In this document: piece after piece, positions 42,265-50,224 of the stretch
How the letters are laid out: each line of letters opens with the position of its first letter
Position numbering within the stretch: the stretch's first letter is position 1
Source: Microbacterium oxydans
GTDB lineage: Bacteria > Actinomycetota > Actinomycetes > Actinomycetales > Microbacteriaceae
Length of the DNA stretch: 64,000 nucleotides
NCBI RefSeq assembly: GCF_000956405.1
Contig: NZ_JYIV01000019.1
Coordinates: 1 to 64,000 of the forward strand
Direction: 5' to 3'
Program-made: the position numbers and the translations under genes
The notes under the pieces: model-generated
The model's input: the letters and a program-made list of their open reading frames with translations, nothing else
The model's database searches: none
Told to the model about the DNA's origin: nothing

Positions 42265-43794
42265 TCAGCCCCGGGTGATGTAGCGCAGGGTGGGGAACAT
42301 CATCCCGACGACGGGCTGCAGCTGGATGCCGGGTGCCGTGTAGTAGATGTTGTTGGCCTGATACCAGACCGACCACCACGCCTGATCGACGAGGGCTTCG
42401 TTGAGCTCCTTGATGGCATCGGTCTGCGCGTCGCCGCGTTCGGTCTGCACCTTGTCGACGAGCGGTGCGATGACCTCGTTCTGGGCATAGTCGGGTTCGG
42501 GGTTGAACCACTGCACGCTGGTGACCTGGCGGGCCACCGTCGCGACATCGTTGCCGTCCATCGCCAGGAACGAGATGAACATCGGGTAGTTGGGCGCGTT
42601 CAGCTGGTAGTCGGGCATCTGCATGTTGTCCCAGGTGACCGTGACGCCCAGTTCGTTGAGTGCCTGCTCCGCGGAGGGCTTCCACATCTCGAAGATCGGC
42701 GACATGGGCATCGAGATCGCGAAGCCGTCGGGGTAGCCGGCGTCGGCGAGCAGCTTCTTGGCCTTGTCGATGTTGTAGGCGTAGGTCTCGTTGAGGGCGG
42801 GGTCGTTGACCGTGCCGCCGTCGGGGAACACCTGGTTCGTGGCGACGCCGGCACCGCTGCCGACTGCTGCGAGGATCGCGGCGCCGTCGAACGCGTAGTT
42901 CAGGGCCTGGCGCACCTCGAGCTTGCCGAGGGGCTCGCTCTTCGCGCCGGTGTGGTCGGTGATGACGAGTCCGGCCCAGCCGGAGACGCGCTCGGCAGTG
43001 TTCCAGCCCTGCTGCTTCGCCTGTTCGAGGTTGGCGACGTCGCCGTACTGCACGTTGATCTGGCCACTGAGCATCGCGTTGTGCCGAGCGGTGGCATCGG
43101 TGATCGGGTAGATCGCGAGCTCGGAGAACGGATAGGTCTCGGCGTCCCAGTAGTCGGGGGTCTTGGTGAAGTGGTACTCCGCCCCGGCGACGCTCGTCGC
43201 GCTGTCCAGGACGTACGGGCCGGAACCGATCGGATCGCTGCCCAGGGTCCCCGCCTCGATCGACGCCGGAGAGACGATGTAGCTGCGGCCGAGGCCCATG
43301 AAGTAGAGGATCGTGTCATCGCGCTGCGTGAGCACGATACGCACGGTGTCGTCGTCCACCTTCTCGAAGGAGGACACGTTGAGGTAGGCCTCCCCGGAGC
43401 GTGCTCCCGCCTTGAGGTACTCGAGGCTGGCGATGACCGCGTCGACGTCCACCGGGGTGCCGTCGCTGAACACGGCGTCGGTGCGGATGTCGAGGTCGAT
43501 GCTCAGGTCGTCGTCGGCGACCGTCCACTCGGTCGCCAGCGACGGGACGGGCTGGCCGTCGGCGTCGAGGGCGATCAGGGCGTCATAGACCGCGGAGAGG
43601 TACGGACCGTCGAAGCCGATGTCGGCGAGCGACGGGTCCCAGGATGTGACGTCGAGGAAGTTGCCGATGTTCAGAGCGTCGGGGCCTTCGGCAGCGCTGC
43701 CGTCGGACGGGGAGGGCGTTGCGCCGCCGCTGCAGCTGGTGAGCGCGAGGGTCGCGGCCACGGCTGCGGCGAGCGCGAGGGGCATTCGTTTCAT
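42265..43794 (-). CDS. Oligopeptide-type ABC transporter substrate-binding lipoprotein (family 5)
   Basis: 509 residues from the ATG at 43794 (AAGGAACC upstream). Lipoprotein signal with ALTSC (Cys21), then a Gly/Ser/Pro linker. Family 5 solute-binding core: NFLDVTSWDPSLADIGF, VPSLATEWTVADDDLSIDLD, AVFSDGTPVDVDAVIASLEYL, GSGPYVL, ALNYAFD and KAKKLLADAGYPDGF. Binds peptides, nickel-chelates, opines or modified sugars in this family; the neighbouring amidohydrolase, hydrolase and methyltransferase suggest a specialised amide. First gene of the operon. Confidence 0.95.
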   Translation of the reverse strand: MKRMPLALAAAVAATLALTSCSGGATPSPSDGSAAEGPDALNIGNFLDVTSWDPSLADIGFDGPYLSAVYDALIALDADGQPVPSLATEWTVADDDLSIDLDIRTDAVFSDGTPVDVDAVIASLEYLKAGARSGEAYLNVSSFEKVDDDTVRIVLTQRDDTILYFMGLGRSYIVSPASIEAGTLGSDPIGSGPYVLDSATSVAGAEYHFTKTPDYWDAETYPFSELAIYPITDATARHNAMLSGQINVQYGDVANLEQAKQQGWNTAERVSGWAGLVITDHTGAKSEPLGKLEVRQALNYAFDGAAILAAVGSGAGVATNQVFPDGGTVNDPALNETYAYNIDKAKKLLADAGYPDGFAISMPMSPIFEMWKPSAEQALNELGVTVTWDNMQMPDYQLNAPNYPMFISFLAMDGNDVATVARQVTSVQWFNPEPDYAQNEVIAPLVDKVQTERGDAQTDAIKELNEALVDQAWWSVWYQANNIYYTAPGIQLQPVVGMMFPTLRYITRG

Positions 43795-43889
43795 GGTTCC
43801 TTCTCTCGGGTGCAAGGGTGGTGAAGAAGGCTCGGAGTGCCGCTGGCCGGAGGCCGGATCCGGCGTCACCTCGATGTGCCGCGGTGGTT

Positions 43890-43918
43890 AGTCTACAGGT
43901 GTGGAAAAAGAGCGCAAG
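43890..43918 (-). promoter_or_regulatory. Promoter of the peptide importer operon with motif copy A
   Basis: TAGACT (-10, 43890-43895) and CTTGCG (-35, 43913-43918) on the minus strand, 17 bases apart. The spacer carries the motif read on the plus strand as TCTACAGGTGTGGAAAAA (43892-43909). A repressor bound here would occlude the promoter. Confidence 0.45.
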
Positions 43919-44024
43919 GGCGATTGTTGCTGCGGATGCGCCGCTCCATGTCCGCGGGCGCACCGGGCTTGTCCGAGCGCGCAGGCATAGCGGCAGATCG
44001 ATACCCCGCTCAGCCGACACCCCT

Positions 44025-44072
44025 CTCAGGCAGCGCCATCCTCAGGCAGCGCCATCCTCAGGCAGCGACATC
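44025..44072. repeat. Three tandem 16-bp repeats across the HNH gene stop
   Basis: CTCAGGCAGCGCCATC at 44025-44040 and 44041-44056, and a one-base variant at 44057-44072. The third unit contains the TGA stop of the DUF222-HNH gene (minus strand), so the other two duplicate its end just downstream. The remaining part of the 43795-44057 gap holds only the peptide-operon promoter and leader. Confidence 0.9.
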
Positions 44073-45437
44073 GAAGCGTGCTCGCCCACCCAGCCGCGGA
44101 GTGCGCGCCGGATCGACCGAGGCGGGCGGCAGGAACCACACCCTCTCGCGACCACCGCCAGCACTTCCGCCACCGCCACCGCCACCGCCACCGCCACCGC
44201 CACCGATGCGGATATCCCACCCGTTGTCGTGGATGCGGTGATGACAGGTCTCGCACAGCAGCACGCCGTTCGAGAGGTCGGTCGGCCCGCGGTCACGTCT
44301 CCACCAGCGGATGTGGTGCGCCTTCGTCATCTCCGGTGGGAGTCCGCACATGGCACAGCCACCGTCCCTCTCCACGAGGGCCAGTCGTTGCCACCGCGTG
44401 AAGAGGCGCTTCTCCCGCCCCCAGTCGAGCACCTCGCTCGCGGTACCGAGTACGCACGGGATCACTCCCCCACCCGCAGCCATCCGCCGCGCACCTCCGA
44501 TGCTGACGGGCTGCTCGATTCCGTCGATCTCAGTCGCTCCCGCACCCGCTTCCAGCGCGTCGAGATCCACCCGCACGATGACGGTCGCGCCCGCCAACGG
44601 CACGCGAGCCTCGCAGTCGAGCACATGCCCGGCGAACACCGCGAGCGCATCGGCCTGGATCATCGGCACGGTGCGACGGTCGACATCGGGTGCATCGGGG
44701 GCCGTCGCGTCCTTCCGGGCGGCGAATGCGGCGCTCACGTAGCCGCGGATGGCGGTCACGACGGGCGCGGCGGTCTCCGCGTCGAGGACGGCATTCAGAT
44801 GCACCATCCCGCCGCGCTCGTGGATGGTCAGGGATCGCCGGGAACGCTGCTCCTCCAGACGCGACTCCACCCCAGCCGGGTCCAACCAGGCTTCCGCCCG
44901 CACGACCAGCTTCCGCACGTCGTCGAGCGCGAGCCCTGCCGACTTCTCGACCAGCACACGCTCCGCTTCTGCGACTCGCTCGACACCGACGGCCACGCGG
45001 CTCCGGTCGAGCAGCGCGATGATCACCGCTGCCGCCTGAGCGCTGAGTGCGCCCGCGTCGATCGCCTCTCGAACCAGCGGATACCTCGCCGGCAGCGGCA
45101 CACCGAGGAGATCGGCGCGTGGTGCGACCGCCTCTCCGACCTTCACCAGCCGATGCGCCTCACCGCGCGACACCCCGACGTGAGCCGCGATCAAGGTCGC
45201 CGGATTACGGAAGCCCTGCTGCTTCGCAAGGCTCTCCGCCCCCAGCTCCGGACGCGACTCCCGCGAGATGCATGCGGCGACCTCGATGTGCACCGCGTCC
45301 AGCCGGCGTTGCAGCACGCCGATCGACGCGCTCACCGCGATCAACTGTTCACGCGAGAGATCTCCCGAACTCTCTGCGCCGGCCCATGCCGCATCGAGGC
45401 GGGACATCGCCTCGTGCAACTCGGCTAACTGGGACAT
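44058..45437 (-). CDS. DUF222 / HNH endonuclease protein (13E12-like)
   Basis: 459 residues. N-terminal DUF222 region (about 20-330, helical) and a C-terminal HNH nuclease domain: RDGGCAMCGLPPEMTKAHHIRWWRRDRGPTDLSNGVLLC read in pieces shows CxxC, the AHHI histidines, the N of LSNGVLLC, and CHHRIH. After it comes a run of 13 glycines encoded by a hexanucleotide repeat, then a variable tail. These proteins exist in many copies in actinobacteria (REP13E12 type) and behave as mobile or repeated genes. No inverted-repeat ends or integrase were found here. GAGG precedes the ATG at 45437. Confidence 0.9.
   Translation of the reverse strand: MSQLAELHEAMSRLDAAWAGAESSGDLSREQLIAVSASIGVLQRRLDAVHIEVAACISRESRPELGAESLAKQQGFRNPATLIAAHVGVSRGEAHRLVKVGEAVAPRADLLGVPLPARYPLVREAIDAGALSAQAAAVIIALLDRSRVAVGVERVAEAERVLVEKSAGLALDDVRKLVVRAEAWLDPAGVESRLEEQRSRRSLTIHERGGMVHLNAVLDAETAAPVVTAIRGYVSAAFAARKDATAPDAPDVDRRTVPMIQADALAVFAGHVLDCEARVPLAGATVIVRVDLDALEAGAGATEIDGIEQPVSIGGARRMAAGGGVIPCVLGTASEVLDWGREKRLFTRWQRLALVERDGGCAMCGLPPEMTKAHHIRWWRRDRGPTDLSNGVLLCETCHHRIHDNGWDIRIGGGGGGGGGGGGGSAGGGRERVWFLPPASVDPARTPRLGGRARFDVAA
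44167..44205. repeat. Hexanucleotide (CCGCCA)6 microsatellite
   Basis: Six full CCGCCA units plus CCG inside the HNH gene; on the coding strand they spell alternating Gly codons, producing a 13-Gly run. Length changes in units of six keep the frame. Confidence 0.95.
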
Positions 45438-45544
45438 GCCTCGATTTCACCGAACAAGCACCCGAGTTTCGAAGATATGTTCGATTCCATTCCGGCATTC
45501 TGCCGCCTGACCACCGCCCGCAACACCACGAGGCAGCCCGACCG

Positions 45545-45793
45545 TCAGTTCGCACCCCGCACCACGCGCTTAGCCTCATCGACGAGCGCACGATACCCGG
45601 GCAGGAACGGCTCGACGAGCTTCGTCTCGAGCTGCGACTCCAGATCCCAGAGCACACGCCGCTCCGCCTCATCGACCACGAGCGCACCACTCTCGTTGAC
45701 AGAAGCCAGCCATTCGAAGAGCACCAGCGCTTCGGCAGCCGTCAGGTGCAGCTCGACAGACGCTCTGTCCTCATACCCCGCCATGCGCATCAT
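45545..45793 (-). CDS. Small conserved hypothetical protein
   Basis: 82 residues if started at the first ATG (45793); ATGs at 45790 and 45784 are also possible. A TTG start further upstream would add a low-complexity SSGSL repeat that comes from a tandem DNA repeat and is unlikely. Core: ASVELHLTAAEALVLFEWLASVNES and RRVLWDLESQLETKLVEPFLPGY, a small alpha-helical domain seen as an uncharacterised conserved protein in actinobacteria. No membrane or catalytic motif. Divergent from a DUF4259 gene. Confidence 0.65.
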   Translation of the reverse strand: MMRMAGYEDRASVELHLTAAEALVLFEWLASVNESGALVVDEAERRVLWDLESQLETKLVEPFLPGYRALVDEAKRVVRGAN

Positions 45794-45820
45794 GCTCGCA
45801 TGGTTCTCTGGAGCAACCGC

Positions 45821-45880
45821 ACCGGATGACAGAGAACCGGACGACAGAGAACCGGACGACAAGGAACCGGACGACGAGAA
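45821..45880. repeat. Four tandem 15-bp repeats
   Basis: ACCGGATGACAGAGA, ACCGGACGACAGAGA, ACCGGACGACAAGGA and ACCGGACGACGAGAA in succession, between the divergent small hypothetical and DUF4259 genes. Read on the plus strand they would encode PDDRE-like units, reminiscent of the PDERS repeats ending the HNH gene at 60328. Confidence 0.9.
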
Positions 45881-45889
45881 GAGGACGAC

Positions 45890-46270
45890 GTGGGCACCTG
45901 GGGACCGGGGAACTTCGACGACGACACCGTCGCGGACGGACTGAGCGCGATCACCGACGACCTGATCGCGAAGATCGCGGAGGTGTTCGCGGACGAGGAC
46001 GACGACACCGAGCTGCAGCCGGACGAGTGGGGAGGATCCATGGCCCCCGCGTGGCTCGAGATCCTCACCGACATCGCGTCCGCAGGTCGCGTGGGGGCGA
46101 CCTTCCCCTCCCGCAGCACGCTCGAAGAGTGGCGGGATCGATACGTCCGCGTGTGGGACGAGTACATCGACGAACTCGAACCCGACGACGACTATCGCAT
46201 CGAGCGGCGACAGGTCATCGTGTCGACCTTCGATCGTGCCGTTTCACTCGCCCGCGAGCGCGAGTCGTAA
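45890..46270 (+). CDS. DUF4259 domain protein
   Basis: 126 residues, start GTG at 45890 behind AGAGGACGAC. Typical DUF4259 N-terminus GTWGPGNFDDDTVADGLSAI, acidic middle (ADEDDDTELQPDEWGG), C-terminal helix. Strongly acidic cytoplasmic protein. Function of the family is unknown; some members sit near toxin/immunity-type loci. Overlies no other gene and follows a tandem repeat. Confidence 0.85.
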   Translation: MGTWGPGNFDDDTVADGLSAITDDLIAKIAEVFADEDDDTELQPDEWGGSMAPAWLEILTDIASAGRVGATFPSRSTLEEWRDRYVRVWDEYIDELEPDDDYRIERRQVIVSTFDRAVSLARERES

Positions 46271-46294
46271 GCACGACCCGCACTCCCCCACCAC

Positions 46295-47257
46295 TCACCA
46301 GGCTCCGTCCGCCCGCACCTCACGGTCGACCCAGCAGTCGGCGAGGGCGGTGCGCACCTCGTCACCGTGGTCACGCGCCAGGGCGAGGGCAGCGTGGTTG
46401 AGCTCGAGCTGTGCGACGCGTGAGGCGCCGAACAGCACGTTCGCCGTTGCGGGGTTGGACAGGCAGAAGGCGATGCCGAGTGCTGCCGGCGTCACGCCGA
46501 ACCCCTCGGCGACCCGCGCGACCTCGGGGAAGACAGCCGCGATCTGCTCCCGGATCCCACCGACGTCGGCACCGATCTTCCGCTCCGGCATCCGTCCGGT
46601 GGCGAGGATCCCTCCCTCGAACACGTCAGACGCTTGGAGGGTGAGCGTGCCGTCGGCGAACAGCGGCCCGTACGCCTCGCCCTCCGCCATCGAGCGACGA
46701 GCGATGCCGTACTTCAGCTGCGCGAAAACAGGGCCGGCCACTCCCTGAGCCTCGGATTCCGCGAGCGCCTGCCGCGTGTGCTCGATGCGCCAGTTGTTGA
46801 TGCCCCAGGAACCGACGAGCCCTTCGTCGATCAGCGCGTTCACGTCGGCCACGAGCCGCGGCAAGTCGGGAGCATCGAGGTAGTCGCCCACCACGAGGGT
46901 GTCGAACCGGTCGAGGCCGGCCCGCTGCAGTGACTCCACGAGCTGTACACGGAACCCCTGGTTCGGCCAGTCCCACAGCCAGAGCTTCCCGCACAGCACG
47001 ATGTCCGCCCGGTCGACGCCACTCGCCCGCAGGGCCTCGCCGAACACGATGTCGGTGCGGGAGTTCTCGGCGTGCGGACCCATGTTGTAATACGCGACGT
47101 CGAAGAATCCCGCATCGAGCTCGACCGCGCGCCGGATGAGGGCGACCGCTTCATCCCGCTCCATGCGATCCCAGGTGTTCCACGACCCCAGGGCGAGCGG
47201 CGGCACCGTCGTACCGCCCGAGGACAGGGACTTGCGGGGATATGTCGGATCGGGCAT
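46295..47257 (-). CDS. Aldo/keto reductase homologue lacking the tetrad histidine (paralogue 1)
   Basis: 320 residues from ATG 47257, preceded by AAGGAG five bases upstream. TIM-barrel AKR: PPLALGSWNTWDRM, FFDVAYYNMG (tetrad Asp53 and a Tyr), IVLCGKLWLWDW (Lys91), WGINNWRI, VAGPVFAQLKYGIARRS and VLFGASRVAQLELN. The usual histidine strand (DLYLIH-like) reads FDTLVVGDYLD, so the catalytic His is replaced by Gly-Asp. Clearly paralogous to the AKR at 49211. Divergent from the SDR/ADH/AKR/esterase operon, sharing a 100-base control region with it. Normal length. Confidence 0.88.
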   Translation of the reverse strand: MPDPTYPRKSLSSGGTTVPPLALGSWNTWDRMERDEAVALIRRAVELDAGFFDVAYYNMGPHAENSRTDIVFGEALRASGVDRADIVLCGKLWLWDWPNQGFRVQLVESLQRAGLDRFDTLVVGDYLDAPDLPRLVADVNALIDEGLVGSWGINNWRIEHTRQALAESEAQGVAGPVFAQLKYGIARRSMAEGEAYGPLFADGTLTLQASDVFEGGILATGRMPERKIGADVGGIREQIAAVFPEVARVAEGFGVTPAALGIAFCLSNPATANVLFGASRVAQLELNHAALALARDHGDEVRTALADCWVDREVRADGAW

Positions 47258-47296
47258 GAAGGCTCCTTCGCCGTCTCGGGGCACGGGGTTGTGTTT

Positions 47297-47312
47297 TTCT
47301 ATGTTTGTAGAA
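47297..47312. promoter_or_regulatory. Palindrome TTCTA-N6-TAGAA between AKR and SDR genes
   Basis: Perfect 5-base arms (47297-47301 and 47308-47312) in an AT-rich island of the divergent intergenic region 47258-47357. Candidate operator for the dehydrogenase/esterase cluster. Confidence 0.45.
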
Positions 47313-47357
47313 TATAACGGACTCACCCCGTCAGAACACCCGTCAGTGAGGACGAAC

Positions 47358-48092
47358 ATGACCACTTCCCCCCGCCGCATCCTGGTCACCGGAGGGGCAT
47401 CCGGGCTTGGCCGCGGCATCGCCACCGCCTTCCGCACGGCCGGCGACGAGGTGCTCATCGGCGACGTGGACGCCGATGCGGCCGCTGCCGTCGCCGCCGA
47501 GATCGGCGCCACCCCGCTCCCCCTCGACATCGGCGACGAAGCGTCGGTGCGAGCGGCGGCCGAGCGGGTCAGAGAGTCCGGCGGCATCGACGTGCTGGTC
47601 AACAACGCCGGCATCGTCGCGAGTGGCGGCACGCTGCAGGAGGTGCCGGTGGATGTGGTGGATGCCGTCCTCCGCGTCAACGTGCGCGGCACGTTCCTCA
47701 TGCTCCAGGTCTTCGGCGCGCTGCTCGCCGAGGCGGGACACGGGTCGATCGTCAACATCTCCTCGATCGGCGCCCGCCAGCCCACTGCGGGCCTCGGACA
47801 CTACGAGGCGACCAAGGCTGCGGTCGATGCCTTCACCCGCACCGCGGCGCTCGAGCTCTCCGCCTCGGGAGTGCGCGTGAACGCCGTCGCACCGGGCCCG
47901 GTCCTCACCCCGCTGACGGCCGGCTTCGCCTCCGACCCCGACGCCCGAGCCGCCTGGGAGTCACGCATCCCGCTCGGGAGCATCGCCGAGGTCGACCAGA
48001 TCACGCCGCTCGTGCTGTTCCTCGCGAGCGACGCCGCCAGCCACATCACCGGAGTCTCCGTCGCGGTCGACGGCGGCCAGCTCCTGGTCTGA
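47358..48092 (+). CDS. SDR-family oxidoreductase
   Basis: 244 residues from ATG 47358 (GAGGACGAAC upstream). Classical SDR: ILVTGGASGLGRG, NNAGIVASGG, a Ser in NISSIGARQP and YEATKAAVDAF as active site, C-terminal ITGVSVAVDGGQL. First gene of a plus-strand run SDR - Zn-ADH - AKR - two esterases - MFS with short gaps or overlaps. Probably oxidises or reduces a secondary alcohol; substrate not determinable. Confidence 0.92.
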   Translation: MTTSPRRILVTGGASGLGRGIATAFRTAGDEVLIGDVDADAAAAVAAEIGATPLPLDIGDEASVRAAAERVRESGGIDVLVNNAGIVASGGTLQEVPVDVVDAVLRVNVRGTFLMLQVFGALLAEAGHGSIVNISSIGARQPTAGLGHYEATKAAVDAFTRTAALELSASGVRVNAVAPGPVLTPLTAGFASDPDARAAWESRIPLGSIAEVDQITPLVLFLASDAASHITGVSVAVDGGQLLV

Positions 48093-48102
48093 GAGGACCC
48101 CC

Positions 48103-49203
48103 ATGACGATCCCCACCCTCACCCGCGCCGCCGTGCTCACCGCCCACAGCGAACCCCTCACGCTGCAGGAGCTCCCGCTCCCGAGCGAGATCGAACCGGG
48201 CGCCGCGCTCGTGCGCATCGCCTGCACCACGCTCTGCGGCACCGATATCGAGATCTGGGAGGGGAGGATGACGTTCCCCGGCATGCTGCCCATGGTCCTC
48301 GGGCACGAGATGGTCGGCGAGATCGTCGCCGTCGGCCAGGACACCCGCGATGCGCTGGGTCGTCCGCTCTCCCCCGGCGATCGCATCGGCTGGTCGGAGT
48401 CGACCTGCGGGGAATGCCACGGCTGCGTCGTCCTGCGCGAGCCCGTCGCCTGCTCCCGTCGCGGCTACGGATTCCTGCAGCGCGCCGACGTGCACCCCTT
48501 CGCCACTGCAGGGCTCGCCGAGTACGCCTACGTCACGCCCGGTGCAGCCAAGCTGCTGCTGCCGTCGACCGTCAAGGACACGTGGGCATCGATGGCGGGG
48601 TGCGCGGCGAAGACCGTGCTGCGCGCCTTCGAGCGAGCGGGCCGCATCCGCCCAGGCGCGACCGTCGTGGTCCAGGGGTCCGGAGCCCTCGGCATCTTCG
48701 CCACCGCCGTCGCGAAGATCGCCGGTGCGGGTCGCGTCATCACGGTCGGCGCTCCCGCCGCCCGCCTCGAGCTCGCCGCGCGCTTCGGCGCCGATGCCGT
48801 CGTCGACTTCCGCGACGGACCCGTCGTGGATCAGGTCCTTCAGCTCACCGGCGGCCTCGGCGCCGACCACGTCTTCGACTTCGCCGGGGCGCCGAGCGTC
48901 GGCCCCGACGCCGTCGGCATGGCCGCGCAGCGCGGCACGATCGCGATCGTCGGCTCCACCGGACCGGCGGGCGACGGCTTCGCCCTCAGCACGATCATGG
49001 GCAAGGAGCTCACAGTGGTCGGCTCGCTGAACGGCGACATCTCGGACTACGTCAGGGCCATCGACTTCTTCGCCGCCTTCGCCGACCGCTACCCGTGGGA
49101 CGCCCTGTTCAGCGCCCCCGTCGGTCTCGCCGACGCCTCGGACAAGATCGCCCGCATGCACCACCTCGATGAGGTCAAGGCCGTCATCGACCCGAGAATG
49201 TGA
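48103..49203 (+). CDS. Zinc-dependent alcohol dehydrogenase (MDR family)
   Basis: 366 residues. Catalytic-zinc residues CTTLCGTDIEIWEG and GHEMVGEI; structural-zinc cysteines in CGECHGCVVLREPVAC (C-x2-C-x2-C-x7-C). Rossmann motif VVVQGSGALGIFATAVAKIAGA and a C-terminal MGKELTVVGSLNG. Resembles sorbitol/threonine-type polyol dehydrogenases and phosphonate or crotonyl-type members. Starts 10 bases after the SDR stop. Confidence 0.93.
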   Translation: MTIPTLTRAAVLTAHSEPLTLQELPLPSEIEPGAALVRIACTTLCGTDIEIWEGRMTFPGMLPMVLGHEMVGEIVAVGQDTRDALGRPLSPGDRIGWSESTCGECHGCVVLREPVACSRRGYGFLQRADVHPFATAGLAEYAYVTPGAAKLLLPSTVKDTWASMAGCAAKTVLRAFERAGRIRPGATVVVQGSGALGIFATAVAKIAGAGRVITVGAPAARLELAARFGADAVVDFRDGPVVDQVLQLTGGLGADHVFDFAGAPSVGPDAVGMAAQRGTIAIVGSTGPAGDGFALSTIMGKELTVVGSLNGDISDYVRAIDFFAAFADRYPWDALFSAPVGLADASDKIARMHHLDEVKAVIDPRM

Positions 49204-49210
49204 GCCTCAG

Positions 49211-50179
49211 ATGACCACTCCCCTCCGCACCGTCCCCCGCCGCGAGATCGGTCGCAGCGGCATCGACGCCTCGCTGTTCTCCCTCGGCTCCTGGCACACC
49301 TACGACCGCATGGATTTCGCCGATGCGGTCGCCATGCTGCGGGAAGCCGTGGAGCGCGGTGTCAACCTCTTCGACGTCGGCGTGTACTCCGCGCCCGGCG
49401 CCCCGCCCGTGTTCACGGATGTCATCTTCTCCGCCATGGTCCGCGCCGCCGGTCTCGCCCGTGAGGACTGGCTGCTGTCGTCGAAGCTGTGGCTCGAGGC
49501 CTTCGACGCGGACGGCTTCCGCCCGCAGCTCGAGAACGCCCTGATGCGGGTGGGCGTCGAGCACGCGGACCTCGTGATCCTGGGCGACCTGCGGCGCGAC
49601 GACCTCGACCTGCGCGACCTCGTGATCGATCTCGCCCGGCTCGCAGACGCCGGACTCATCCGCGCGTGGGGCGTGAACAACTGGTCCACCTCGAGCATCC
49701 AGACCCTGATCGACCTCGCCGCACGAGAGGGGGTCGCCGGACCGCAGATCGCACAGCTGAAGTACAGCGTGTCGCGACGCTCGATCCCCGACGGCGCTCC
49801 GTTCGCGCGCCTGTGGGAGCAGGGCCTCACCCTGCAGGCGTCGGACTGCCTGGAAGGTGGCGTACTCGCCGGGAAGGTGAACGGCGACCGGCAGATCGGC
49901 CGTGATCCCGGAGACATCCGCGCGCGGATCATCGCCGACGTGCCCGCGTTCACGGCGCTCGCGGAATCCCTCGACGCCTCGCCCGCACAGCTCGGCCTGG
50001 CGTTCACCCTCACGCATCCCGCCCTCACGACCACGCTCTTCGGCGCATCGAGCGTCGCGCAGCTGCGGGCGAACCTCGACGCCGCCGCACTGGTCGAGCG
50101 CGTCGGCGCCACGACGCTCCGCGAACTCGTCGAACCGTTCTGGGCCGACCGCGACGTCGTCGACCCCGAGGGCCCCTGA
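49211..50179 (+). CDS. Aldo/keto reductase homologue lacking the tetrad histidine (paralogue 2)
   Basis: 322 residues from ATG 49211, seven bases after the ADH stop. FSLGSWHTYDRMD, LFDVGVYSAPG (tetrad Asp and Tyr), LLSSKLWLEAF (Lys), AWGVNNWSTSS, VAGPQIAQLKYSVSRRS, TTLFGASSVAQLR. At the His position it reads ADLVILGDLRRD, again Gly-Asp, as in paralogue 1 at 46295. The shared substitution suggests a distinct AKR subgroup, perhaps with another proton donor or epimerase/dehydratase-like chemistry. In-operon with esterases. Confidence 0.88.
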   Translation: MTTPLRTVPRREIGRSGIDASLFSLGSWHTYDRMDFADAVAMLREAVERGVNLFDVGVYSAPGAPPVFTDVIFSAMVRAAGLAREDWLLSSKLWLEAFDADGFRPQLENALMRVGVEHADLVILGDLRRDDLDLRDLVIDLARLADAGLIRAWGVNNWSTSSIQTLIDLAAREGVAGPQIAQLKYSVSRRSIPDGAPFARLWEQGLTLQASDCLEGGVLAGKVNGDRQIGRDPGDIRARIIADVPAFTALAESLDASPAQLGLAFTLTHPALTTTLFGASSVAQLRANLDAAALVERVGATTLRELVEPFWADRDVVDPEGP

Positions 50180-50224
50180 CCCCCGCCCGCGACCGTGCCC
50201 GCCCGAAGCCTCGTAAGGAGACCC

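Noticed and set aside
41258..42685. Upstream continuation of the DppC-DppD frame as a 1073-residue protein
   Set aside because: The extension is antisense-like sequence overlapping the DppB and binding-protein genes. The conserved DppC N-terminus and ATGA overlap fix the start at 41257. The DppC-DppD fusion itself is retained as real.
44167..44205. CRISPR-like array
   Set aside because: The six-base units lack spacers and lie inside a coding region as a Gly-coding microsatellite; no cas genes in the window.
44058..45437. DUF222-HNH gene as a complete insertion element
   Set aside because: No terminal inverted repeats, target duplications, transposase or integrase motifs around it; only internal and terminal short tandem repeats.
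45794..45862. TTG-initiated N-terminal extension of the small hypothetical protein (SSGSL repeats)
   Set aside because: The added residues are encoded entirely by the tandem 15-bp repeat, with a poor start codon and no Shine-Dalgarno.
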